DNA of 5,569 nucleotides from an uncultured Planctomycetaceae bacterium (GTDB lineage Bacteria > Planctomycetota > Planctomycetia > Planctomycetales > Planctomycetaceae). The DNA is taken from positions 1 through 5,569 of the forward strand of contig CAIUHT010000146.1 of assembly GCA_903898975.1 (NCBI GenBank), in the 5' to 3' direction. A program made the position numbers and the translations under genes. Of this stretch, positions 1 to 5,569 are shown piece by piece (position 1 is the stretch's first letter; the number at the start of each line of letters is the position of its first letter). The notes beneath the pieces were generated by a model. The model was given only the letters and a program-made list of their open reading frames with translations. It was not told where the DNA came from and searched no databases.

Positions 1-326
1 CGACCTGCGGGGTGGTCACCCAGCGTGGCGCCCGGCCCCCCGCCGTTCCAGCGGGAATTCGAAAACGGCAGCACGACTCCGACGATGAAGATGAAGAGTG
101 GGTAGATCAGGTCGTAAAAGCGGAACCCTTCCCAGGGAACGTGCGTGAGTTGCGTGTCGAGGAAGTCGTAGTACTGCGACTCAGAGGCGCGGGCCCAGTC
201 ACGGACGATGTTTTCGAGCCCCATAATCCACGCCATGTCAAAGCCGCGGAGGGCGTCGATCGACAGCAGCCGGGCCCGGGGGGAATTTACAGCGACGGGA
301 GACGCCGGGAGTGGATCAAGCGGCAT
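1..326 (-). CDS. Membrane acyltransferase of the HGSNAT/DUF5009 type, N-terminal 108 residues (3' end beyond the window)
   Basis: Reading the minus strand from the ATG at 326 gives 108 residues before the window edge. Residues 19-36 read RLLSIDALRGFDMAWIMG, the N-terminal signature of the heparan-alpha-glucosaminide N-acetyltransferase-like family (DUF1624/DUF5009): SxDALRGFDM followed by the first membrane segment. Residues 59-88 hold QLTHVPWEGFRFYDLIYPLF and then FIFIVGVVLPF, the conserved HxxWxGF-x-x-DLIxPLFxFIxGV block that starts the second membrane helix. His62 falls where I recall the acetyl-accepting His of human HGSNAT. Family members are polytopic inner-membrane proteins thought to pass acetyl groups across the membrane to sugars; the substrate here is unknown. 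The start is supported by GAGG five bases upstream and by being the first in-frame ATG after a stop near 438. Most of the protein is missing, so the subfamily is not fixed. The residues after position 89 look less typical of the family. Confidence 0.85.
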   Translation of the reverse strand, partial: MPLDPLPASPVAVNSPRARLLSIDALRGFDMAWIMGLENIVRDWARASESQYYDFLDTQLTHVPWEGFRFYDLIYPLFIFIVGVVLPFSNSRWNGGGPGATLGDHPAG

Positions 327-755
327 GGGGACCTCGAACGAGTAACGACCCTGCGAGAGTGGTTGACAGCACGCTTCTTGAGTGAAGATTTCCGCGCGAC
401 GGAGTTTTCTCGCGCGTTGGTGACCGACTGAGAATCCTCACTGGGCCGAGAGCAACGCCAGGCACGGGGCGATCCCGTCCGTTGCCCGACGGCGTTGCAA
501 TTGGGGGTGGATCAGTGCGTGAAGCAATTGGGCCGGGGTCCGTTGGTCCCCGGTGCAGCGGGTGAACTGTTTCGAACCACTGGCAATGAGTGCGGAACCA
601 GATCGTCGCTCAAACCGCATTCAGAACCAAGCCCGAATTCAGGCCGAGACGACGAACAAGTCCCCCGGCCGCTTGCCCGGCGGAATGGGAAGCACTCCGG
701 AGATTACCGTCGGGATGACTCACGTCACGACTCTGTGGTCGATCGCAAGAACGCT
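327..755. other. Intergenic gap of about 430 bases, no gene supported
   Basis: This stretch separates the epimerase stop from the acyltransferase start. The best minus-strand open frame is 60 codons (620 to 438). It has no Shine-Dalgarno before its ATG, is rich in Arg, Gln and Ser, and matches no family I recognise, so I do not call it. Frames on the plus strand run on into the antisense of the epimerase and look like GC-driven shadows. A 9-base direct repeat GCAATTGGG occurs at 497-505 and 524-532; this could be chance. No hairpin followed by a T-run marks a terminator for the epimerase. The promoter of the acyltransferase gene presumably lies here, but I cannot point to a convincing -35/-10 pair. 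Confidence 0.6.
332..335 (-). promoter_or_regulatory. Shine-Dalgarno of the acyltransferase gene
   Basis: The minus strand reads CGAGGTCCCC and then ATG, so GAGG lies five bases before the start codon at 326. The reading frame is open further upstream but has no other ATG, so this site decides the start. Confidence 0.5.
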
Positions 756-1856
756 TCACGCCGACCCGCAGGCCGGCGTGACGTCGGCCGCGCCACTGTG
801 ACGGGTTCGCAGCCCCTCGATGATCTGGCGGATCGTCTCTTCCAGGTCGTAACGGTACTGCCAACCCGGGTAGTGGGCCTGGAACTTGCGCGTGTCGCTG
901 ATGTACCAGATGTGGTCGCCGATGCGGTTCTCGTCGCTGCGCAACAGCGTCATTCGCGTGCCAACCAGCCGCTCGATCAGGGAGATCGCCTCGAGGATCG
1001 AGCAGTTCGAGTGACGGCCTCCCCCGGCGTTGTAGACCTCACCGGGCCGGGGGGCCTGGATGAAGTGCCAGAACATGTTCACCAGGTCGAACGCGTGGAT
1101 GTTGTCGCGGACCTGTTTCCCCTTGTAGCCGAGGATGGTGTACGGGGTCCCCGTGACAGCGCACTTCACCAGGTAGGCAAGGAAGCCGTGCAGCTTGGCC
1201 CCCGAGTGCCCCGGCCCAGTCAGGCAGCCTCCCCGGAAACAGACCGTCTTCATCCCGAAATAGCGGCCATACTCTTGCACCAGCACATCGGCCGCCACCT
1301 TGGACACGCCAAACAGCGAGTGCTTGGTCTGGTCGATCGACATCGCCTCGTCGATTCCGTGCTCGTAGTACGGATGCCCGCGGTCGATCTCCCACCGGGT
1401 TTCCAGTTCCACCAGCGGCAGCAGGTTGGGGGTGTCGCCATAGACCTTGTTGGTGCTGGTGAACACGAATGCGGCGTCGGGACAGTGCCGGCGCGTCGCC
1501 TCGAGCAGCACCAGGGTCCCTTGGGCATTGACCGAGAAATCGACAAACGGCGCTGTGGCGGCCCAGTCGTGCGAGGGCTGTGCCGCAGAATGCACCACCG
1601 CGGCGATGTCGGTCCCATATTCCGCGAAGACCCGCCCGACGGCCCCTTCGTCCCGAATGTCGATCTCGTGGTGGAGATAGTGGGGCAGGCTGGTCTGTAG
1701 TTGCTCACGGCTCCAGCGGGTGGAGGCCTCGGGGCCGAAGAAAGTTTGCCGCAGGTCGTTGTCGATCCCGGCGATCGCGAAGCCCTGCTGGGCGAAGAAC
1801 CGACAGGTTTCGGCCCCAATCAGCCCGGCGGAGCCGGTCACCACAATCCACTTCAT
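756..1856 (-). CDS. NAD-dependent nucleotide-sugar epimerase (extended SDR, CDP-paratose/tyvelose 2-epimerase-like)
   Basis: The 366-residue protein is a complete extended short-chain dehydrogenase/reductase. The N-terminus carries the Rossmann motif TGSAGLIG (residues 7-14, GxxGxxG), and Asp32 after the second strand fits NAD rather than NADP binding. HSAAQ (89-93) and TSTNKVYGD (133-141) follow; STNKVYGD is also characteristic of the Salmonella/Yersinia CDP-tyvelose 2-epimerase. So is GKQVRDNIHAFD (246-257) in the substrate domain, and the C-terminal ENRIGDHIWYISD (309-321) is typical of the wider group. This family inverts C2 of CDP-paratose or similar sugars through transient oxidation at C4. 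The active-site YxxxK reads FGVSK (182-186), with Phe for Tyr. A tail of about 16 residues (351-366) follows the last conserved helix. The start at 1856 has a good ribosome site. No CDP-glucose 4,6-dehydratase, cytidylyltransferase or glycosyltransferase is adjacent, so the true substrate is open; class assignment is firm, specificity is inference. Confidence 0.9.
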   Translation of the reverse strand: MKWIVVTGSAGLIGAETCRFFAQQGFAIAGIDNDLRQTFFGPEASTRWSREQLQTSLPHYLHHEIDIRDEGAVGRVFAEYGTDIAAVVHSAAQPSHDWAATAPFVDFSVNAQGTLVLLEATRRHCPDAAFVFTSTNKVYGDTPNLLPLVELETRWEIDRGHPYYEHGIDEAMSIDQTKHSLFGVSKVAADVLVQEYGRYFGMKTVCFRGGCLTGPGHSGAKLHGFLAYLVKCAVTGTPYTILGYKGKQVRDNIHAFDLVNMFWHFIQAPRPGEVYNAGGGRHSNCSILEAISLIERLVGTRMTLLRSDENRIGDHIWYISDTRKFQAHYPGWQYRYDLEETIRQIIEGLRTRHSGAADVTPACGSA

Positions 1857-1862
1857 TGTCCA

Positions 1863-1868
1863 TCCTTT
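1863..1868 (-). promoter_or_regulatory. Shine-Dalgarno of the epimerase gene
   Basis: On the minus strand AAAGGA stands six bases before the ATG at 1856. This is the best ribosome-binding site in the window and, with the Rossmann motif beginning at residue 7, fixes the epimerase start. Confidence 0.65.
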
Positions 1869-1933
1869 GTGCGTTCCGCCCGAGGGGCACCCCCAAGACG
1901 TCGGCCGAGTCCTGACCTGCTGCGAGGGAGGGA

Positions 1934-1954
1934 GACCGTGGTGTTGGCACGGTC
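1934..1954. repeat. Perfect 7-bp inverted repeat upstream of the epimerase
   Basis: GACCGTG (1934-1940) and CACGGTC (1948-1954) are perfect reverse complements separated by a 7-base spacer. The element ends about 80 bases before the epimerase ATG. It could be a regulator-binding dyad or an RNA hairpin in the 5' leader. No T-run follows, so it is not a classical terminator. Function is unknown. Confidence 0.5.
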
Positions 1955-2253
1955 AGCCCCCGAGTTGCGGCAGTTTTCACCACAACTCCTCGCGTACGGT
2001 ACTGGCCGGAGCGGAAGTTTTTCCAGTCGAAGTGGAGCACGACACGCTATTTTGAGCGAGTTGGGGCCGGCCCGATCGGCCAGAATCGATGTGGCCCGCG
2101 CGCTCATTTGGGGTGGAAAACCAACAGCCAGTGCGCTGCACGCGACTGGGGAATGAGGGGCTGCGATCTCGACTCTGGGCGGGAGTCTGTAATGCGACGC
2201 CGGTGAGCGTTTGCTTGCTGGTGGATGTGCCGTGGCCTGGCGTTCGGCCCCGG

Positions 2254-4824
2254 TTACTCCGCCCCGCGGGATTCAATCCAGGCGCGGAGCAGGTCGAGGC
2301 CTTGTCGATCGGGCAGGTGGGTGCCCAGGGGGGGCATTTGAGAGGGGCCGCGGCGTCTTAAGCGTGCCAGCAGGACTGACTGGTCGGGTTGACCTGGCAG
2401 CACCAGGTTCGCCGCCGGGGCCAGTTCCATGGTGCCGTATTCGGGCACCTGACGAAGCAACCGCATTTCGCCCACGGGGGTCGGGAATGCAAGCCTGAGG
2501 CGGGAGTTGGCCCCGCCCCCCTCGCGATGACAGTGACCGCAATTGGCGTGGAGGTAGCTGCGGACCCGCAAGTCGAGCGGGGCCGCACTGTCTGTGGGGT
2601 TCACCAGTCGCGGAAGTGTCTCAGCCGAAGCGTCTAGCACCTTCGTGATTTCCTCGGACGGAGAGGGTGATCCAGGAGCGGTGGCGGTTGGGGGGTCGGG
2701 CTCCTCGCCCACGCGGCGCGGAGCCGACCGGGTCCTGGTGGCTCCCTTGCGGTCGGAGGCTGACGGCTGTCCGCCGGGAGAACGCCGGGGCTCGCCGGGA
2801 AAACTCCGGGACTTCACTGCGGGAGGGGCTGTTTTGGCGACGCCGGCAGCCGAGCTGTTCGCCGACAGTGGCTGAAACAGTCCCCATTCCTCGAAGAATT
2901 CCAGTTGATTCTCTGGAGACGTCCCGCACGGGCGATTCAACTGGGCCAGCTGGAAACCGAGAATGAAATCTGACGCCTCGTTGTGACAGGCCAGGCATTC
3001 GAGCCGGCTGGGATAATTCCAGATGCGGGTCACTTCCCCGCGCCCCCGCTGGGTTTCGACGAACCGCGCCTGGGCGCCCTCTTCATCCACCAGTTCCGCG
3101 TCGGTCCCCTGTTCGTTCCAGCGATACGAGTAACCTGCCCAGCGCCCCTTCTGCAACACCAGCAACTGGGTCTCGACCCAACGGATGTGGTTCGCGTTGG
3201 ACCGGGTTGAGGGATAACCAATGCTCTTGATGAACAGCGTCCCCTCCGGAAACTTCCAGGGGGCGGTCTTCGAAAACTGAATTCGGCCCTCGCCCGGAAT
3301 TGCCACCCAGCGGCGTTGGACCATCCCGTCCGACCAGAGGGGAGCGTTGATGTCGTAGGGCAGCACTCCGGGCCCGGGCTGCTGCTCGGCGACATTCGAG
3401 AAGAGGTCCGTGGCGCTCAGTGTCTGAGGAAACGCCTCGTTGAAAGGGGGTGACAAAGAGGCAGGAACCGAGGAGGCTGGCACCAGCGTGCAGATGGTCG
3501 CCTGGAGGGTGTCGACAAGCAGAAGCTCGCCGTCATGGTCGGTGGTGCAGGAACTGATCATGCGCCCGGTGTCGCAGATTCGCTCGGTCCGGACCACTCC
3601 CCCGGAGTCCCGTCGCGCGGCCCAGATGATGCCAGTGATGTGGTCTGCATAGACATAGGCCCCCCGCAACTCGGGCAGGCGCTCGCCGAGGTAGGTCACT
3701 CCTCCGACGATGGATCGGGCTTCGCGGTGCGAATGCACAATCGCGGGCTTCTTGAGCCGACCGGGCCCCAGGGGCTGGCCCGCGAGAAACGGTTCCCCTC
3801 CCTCCAACAGGCTCCAGCCGAAGTTGTCCCCCGGCTCGACCAGCAGGATCGATTCGTACTGATTCTTGCCGACATCCCCCACCCACAGTCGTCCGTCGAG
3901 GTCGAAGTGCATTCGCCGGGGATTTCGCACTCCCAGTGCCCAGACCTCCCCCCGGGCCCCCGGAGTCTTGACGAAGGGATTGTCAGGAGGAATGGCGTAC
4001 GGCCGCCCCTCCTGTTCCTGGTCGACATCAATCCGGAGGATCGAGGCGTTCAAGTCGGAGATGTCCTGTCCACTGGGACGGAGTCCTTCCCCCATGCCCC
4101 CATCGCCCGCCGAGACATACAGCATGCCGTCGGGACCAAACAGCACCATGCCCTCCGCGGGCTCTTGGGTCTCCCACTCGAGCACAACGGTTTCCGACAG
4201 CGGGTCGCACGCCATGGGCGTTCGCTCGGATACCTGGAAACGCAGCACCTGCACCCGCCCCTGCCCCTCGGTTGCCCCCTTGCGAGCTACAAGGGCAAAC
4301 ACCCACCGGTTCTCGGCAAACCGGGGATGCAGCGCCAGGGACAGCGTGTCGGTATTGCTCAAATTGAGGAACGGCGCGGTCAGTTTTCCGGTGCCGGAGG
4401 CAAGAAAAGACAGAACCGGCCCAGACCGTTGCCCAACCAGCAGCCTCAGGAACTTTTCAAAGGGCTGACCCGGGGCAAACCGGACTGGGCTGCGGATCGG
4501 CACCGGATCCGCCACCAGGAAGACCGGTGCCTTGACCCGCAGATCGGGGTACAGGGGCGTGACGTCATAGGGGAGCGGCGCCGCGGGACTCCCCACGACC
4601 CGGGAGTTGATGAATGGCACCCGCCCGGTGGCAGCCTGAGGCTCTTCGGCCAGGATCACCCTGCCTGAGGCGAGCCACAGGCAGCCGACCTGAACGACCA
4701 GAAACAACCCCGACCATGCACGCCTTGCCGCAAGGCGACCAGCAGTTCGCCCTGCTGGCCCGCGAGCCCTCCGTCCCTTGTCTGAAAGTGTGACACCCAC
4801 CACGATCCGCAGCTCCTGCTTCAT
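2254..4824 (-). CDS. Exported PQQ-type sugar dehydrogenase beta-propeller fused to a dihaem cytochrome c-like C-terminus
   Basis: Protein of 856 residues. Residues 1-59 form a long Arg-rich n-region, a hydrophobic core (39-54, GLFLVVQVGCLWLASG) and a likely signal-peptidase site after Ala59, so it should act in the periplasm. Residues about 110-450 form a soluble glucose dehydrogenase-like propeller: LALHPRFAENRWVF (163-176), FGPDGMLYVSAGDGG (229-243), ILRIDVD (262-268), GVRNPRR (298-304), GRLWVGDVGKNQYE (311-324) and NFGWSLLEGG (334-343). Residues about 465-650 match the region I know as the HNE_0200/SO2930 family (LPYDINAPLWSDG, 488-500), with haem motif CLACH at 610-614. A second haem motif, CGHCH, lies at 762-766, and Met830 in MPPLGT is a plausible axial ligand. 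The expected role is sugar or alcohol oxidation with electron transfer to the haems. The usual catalytic His is not evident (EPAEGMVLFGPDG, 221-233), and a Pro/Ser/Arg-rich insert spans about 655-735. The ATG at 4824 has only weak GGGA upstream; GTG at 4803 is an alternative. Confidence 0.9.
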   Translation of the reverse strand: MKQELRIVVGVTLSDKGRRARGPAGRTAGRLAARRAWSGLFLVVQVGCLWLASGRVILAEEPQAATGRVPFINSRVVGSPAAPLPYDVTPLYPDLRVKAPVFLVADPVPIRSPVRFAPGQPFEKFLRLLVGQRSGPVLSFLASGTGKLTAPFLNLSNTDTLSLALHPRFAENRWVFALVARKGATEGQGRVQVLRFQVSERTPMACDPLSETVVLEWETQEPAEGMVLFGPDGMLYVSAGDGGMGEGLRPSGQDISDLNASILRIDVDQEQEGRPYAIPPDNPFVKTPGARGEVWALGVRNPRRMHFDLDGRLWVGDVGKNQYESILLVEPGDNFGWSLLEGGEPFLAGQPLGPGRLKKPAIVHSHREARSIVGGVTYLGERLPELRGAYVYADHITGIIWAARRDSGGVVRTERICDTGRMISSCTTDHDGELLLVDTLQATICTLVPASSVPASLSPPFNEAFPQTLSATDLFSNVAEQQPGPGVLPYDINAPLWSDGMVQRRWVAIPGEGRIQFSKTAPWKFPEGTLFIKSIGYPSTRSNANHIRWVETQLLVLQKGRWAGYSYRWNEQGTDAELVDEEGAQARFVETQRGRGEVTRIWNYPSRLECLACHNEASDFILGFQLAQLNRPCGTSPENQLEFFEEWGLFQPLSANSSAAGVAKTAPPAVKSRSFPGEPRRSPGGQPSASDRKGATRTRSAPRRVGEEPDPPTATAPGSPSPSEEITKVLDASAETLPRLVNPTDSAAPLDLRVRSYLHANCGHCHREGGGANSRLRLAFPTPVGEMRLLRQVPEYGTMELAPAANLVLPGQPDQSVLLARLRRRGPSQMPPLGTHLPDRQGLDLLRAWIESRGAE
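4813..4817 (-). promoter_or_regulatory. AGGAG that may serve an alternative GTG start of the propeller-dihaem gene
   Basis: AGGAG on the minus strand lies inside the first codons after the ATG at 4824 and nine bases before an in-frame GTG at 4803, with a second GTG at 4800. Using GTG would shorten the n-region of the signal peptide by seven residues without touching its hydrophobic core. The ATG itself has only GGGA about three bases upstream. Either start gives the same mature protein. Confidence 0.25.
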
Positions 4825-4867
4825 TGTCCCAGGGCATCCGGGGCGTATTCGCCAACCGCCTGGTGAA

Positions 4868-4880
4868 CCAATGTGATTGG
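4868..4880. repeat. Short palindrome CCAAT-N3-ATTGG before the propeller-dihaem gene
   Basis: CCAAT (4868-4872) and ATTGG (4876-4880) are perfect reverse complements around GTG, about 44 bases upstream of the ATG at 4824. The partial dyad TGGT-GA-ACCA at 4861-4870 overlaps it. The position suits an operator, but the arms are only 5 bp and chance is a fair explanation. Confidence 0.25.
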
Positions 4881-5026
4881 GAAAATCTCCACCGGTGCTT
4901 CGCCCTGCCCGCTCTCTGGACTTCCAGCCCCGCGCTTCAGCCAGGGATGACCGCGCTGCAATCTTTTGCGACGCGATGGCCTGCGAAGCGCTCACTCGAA
5001 ACCCGACTTGGCCAAGGACGACTGCC

Positions 5027-5053
5027 CCCAGTTCGACTGGCCCAGTTCGACTG
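5027..5053. repeat. Tandem pair of 13-base hairpin-forming repeats just after trpE
   Basis: CCCAGTTCGACTG occurs at 5027-5039 and again at 5041-5053, a period of 14 bases. Each copy contains CAGT and ACTG around a TCG core, so each can fold into a small hairpin on either strand. The pair lies 17-43 bases past the trpE stop. No T-run follows on the minus strand, so it is not a standard intrinsic terminator, though it might stabilise the trpE mRNA end. It may also be a simple slippage duplication. Confidence 0.6.
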
Positions 5054-5069
5054 CTGCCGACCAAAACGC

Positions 5070-5569
5070 CTACAGCTGGGTCTGGGCAATCTGGATGGCC
5101 AGCAGCAGCCCCTTGGCCTTGTTGAGCGTCTCCTGGTACTCCTCGGCGGGCTGGCTGTCGGCGACGATGCCCGCCCCGGCCTGGACGTAGACCGTTTGCC
5201 CCACCATCACCAGCGTGCGGAGGGCAATGCAGGTGTCCATGTTGCCGGTGAAGTCGATGTAGCCCACCGCCCCGGCATAAGGGCCCCGCCGGCACGGCTC
5301 GACTTCATCGATGATCTGCATGGCCCGCACCTTCGGGGCTCCCGAGACGGTCCCCGCTGGCAATCCGGCGCGGAGCGCGTCGAGGGCTGTCTGTCCCGCC
5401 CGCAGTCGGCCACTCACATCCGACGTGATGTGCATCACGTGGCTGTACCGCTCGACTTTCATCAGGTCGGAAAGGTGCACCGAGCCGTATTCGGCCACTC
5501 GCCCGATATCGTTGCGGGCCAGGTCGACCAGCATCACATGCTCGGCCCGCTCCTTGGGGTCGGCCAGCA
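5070..5569 (-). CDS. trpE: Anthranilate synthase component I, C-terminal 165 residues (5' end beyond the window)
   Basis: The frame is open from the right edge to a TAG at 5070-5072. The visible 165 residues are the C-terminal third of the chorismate-binding domain; full TrpE is about 500 residues, so the N-terminal two thirds, including the tryptophan feedback site, lie outside. Seen motifs, numbered from the first visible codon, are VMLVDLARNDIGRV (11-24), YSHVMHITSDVSG (41-53), PAGTVSGAPKVRAM (70-83), RRGPYAGAVGYIDF (93-106) and GAGIVADSQPAEEYQET (131-147). These include the catalytic and Mg2+-binding acidic positions of the family. The enzyme makes anthranilate from chorismate and, with the TrpG amidotransferase, glutamine; this is the first step of tryptophan synthesis, in the cytosol. 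RRGPYAGAVGY together with GNMDTCIALRT favours TrpE over PabB or isochorismate synthase. No trpG or trpD follows within the window. Confidence 0.93.
   Translation of the reverse strand, partial: LADPKERAEHVMLVDLARNDIGRVAEYGSVHLSDLMKVERYSHVMHITSDVSGRLRAGQTALDALRAGLPAGTVSGAPKVRAMQIIDEVEPCRRGPYAGAVGYIDFTGNMDTCIALRTLVMVGQTVYVQAGAGIVADSQPAEEYQETLNKAKGLLLAIQIAQTQL

Larger units (their letters stand above)
1857..2253. other. Intergenic gap of about 400 bases, probable leader/promoter region of the epimerase
   Basis: No gene is supported between the propeller-dihaem stop and the epimerase start. Open frames here (84-151 codons) translate to Arg/Ser/Pro-rich strings with no recognisable motif, and several run into neighbouring genes. 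The gap holds a perfect 7-bp inverted repeat at 1934-1954 and a GC palindrome GGGCCGGCCC at 2064-2073 that overlaps CCGATCGG at 2072-2079. Just downstream of these on the minus strand is a small AT-rich patch (CAAAATAG, around 2047-2054) that could be part of a -10 element, but no convincing -35 stands at the right distance. No hairpin with a T-run follows the upstream gene. Confidence 0.55.

Noticed and set aside
497..532. Direct repeat GCAATTGGG as an iteron or CRISPR-like unit
   Set aside because: Only two 9-base copies with no further copies nearby; most likely chance.
438..620. Minus-strand 60-codon frame in the gap between acyltransferase and epimerase
   Set aside because: No ribosome-binding site before its ATG, no recognisable family, and unusual composition. 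It is reported only as part of the gap.
495..1700. Plus-strand open frame of 401 codons antisense to the epimerase
   Set aside because: Its translation has no recognisable motif and is rich in Arg, Val, Asp and Gln. It lies opposite a complete, well-conserved epimerase, as expected for a GC-rich shadow frame.
2064..2079. GC palindromes GGGCCGGCCC and CCGATCGG as a terminator of the propeller-dihaem gene
   Set aside because: They lie about 175 bases past the stop, have no T-run after them on the minus strand, and short GC palindromes are common in DNA of this composition.
1977..2276. Minus-strand 99-codon frame overlapping the end of the propeller-dihaem gene
   Set aside because: Arg/Ser/Thr-rich translation without motifs; it starts inside the end of a real gene in another frame.
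3535..4668. Plus-strand open frame of 377 codons antisense to the propeller-dihaem gene
   Set aside because: Low-information translation with no domain, fully opposite a propeller with clear blade motifs; a shadow frame.
4825..5295. N-terminal extension of the propeller-dihaem frame up to an ATG at 5295
   Set aside because: The extra 157 codons overlap trpE by over 200 bases and read as Arg/Gly-rich shadow sequence. A plausible signal peptide begins only after the ATG at 4824.

Overview
The window is GC-rich (by eye above 60 %) bacterial chromosomal DNA. All four recognisable genes lie on the minus strand. Read in the direction of transcription (high to low coordinates) they are: the 3' third of trpE (anthranilate synthase component I); a large exported protein joining a PQQ-type sugar-dehydrogenase beta-propeller to a C-terminal region with two CxxCH haem-binding motifs; an extended-SDR nucleotide-sugar epimerase resembling CDP-paratose/CDP-tyvelose 2-epimerases; and the N-terminal part of a membrane acyltransferase of the HGSNAT/DUF5009 type, cut by the left edge.

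The mix points to a Planctomycetota-like or similar environmental Gram-negative bacterium. The clues are a secreted propeller-plus-cytochrome protein with a long Arg-rich signal-peptide n-region, a DUF5009-type acyltransferase, and loosely spaced co-directional genes with weak or absent Shine-Dalgarno sequences. This is inference from gene types and style, not a taxonomic marker.

Layout: 5569-5070 trpE C-terminus; 5069-4825 a 245-base gap with a small tandem hairpin-forming repeat just after trpE and a short palindrome before the next gene; 4824-2254 the propeller-dihaem protein; 2253-1857 a roughly 400-base gap with a perfect 7-bp inverted repeat; 1856-756 the epimerase; 755-327 a roughly 430-base gap with no supportable gene; 326-1 the acyltransferase. 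Gaps of 245-430 bases suggest separate transcription units rather than one tight operon. I see no clear shared pathway. trpE is primary metabolism, the propeller protein is a periplasmic redox enzyme or electron-transfer protein, and the epimerase and acyltransferase could both serve glycan synthesis or modification, but nothing in the sequence links them firmly.

No tRNA, rRNA, CRISPR array, insertion sequence or phage gene was found. The most interesting item is the propeller-dihaem protein. Its propeller seems to lack the His expected in the catalytic motif of PQQ glucose dehydrogenases, and a low-complexity segment of about 80 residues separates its two haem sites. I do not see a convincing new multi-gene system here.
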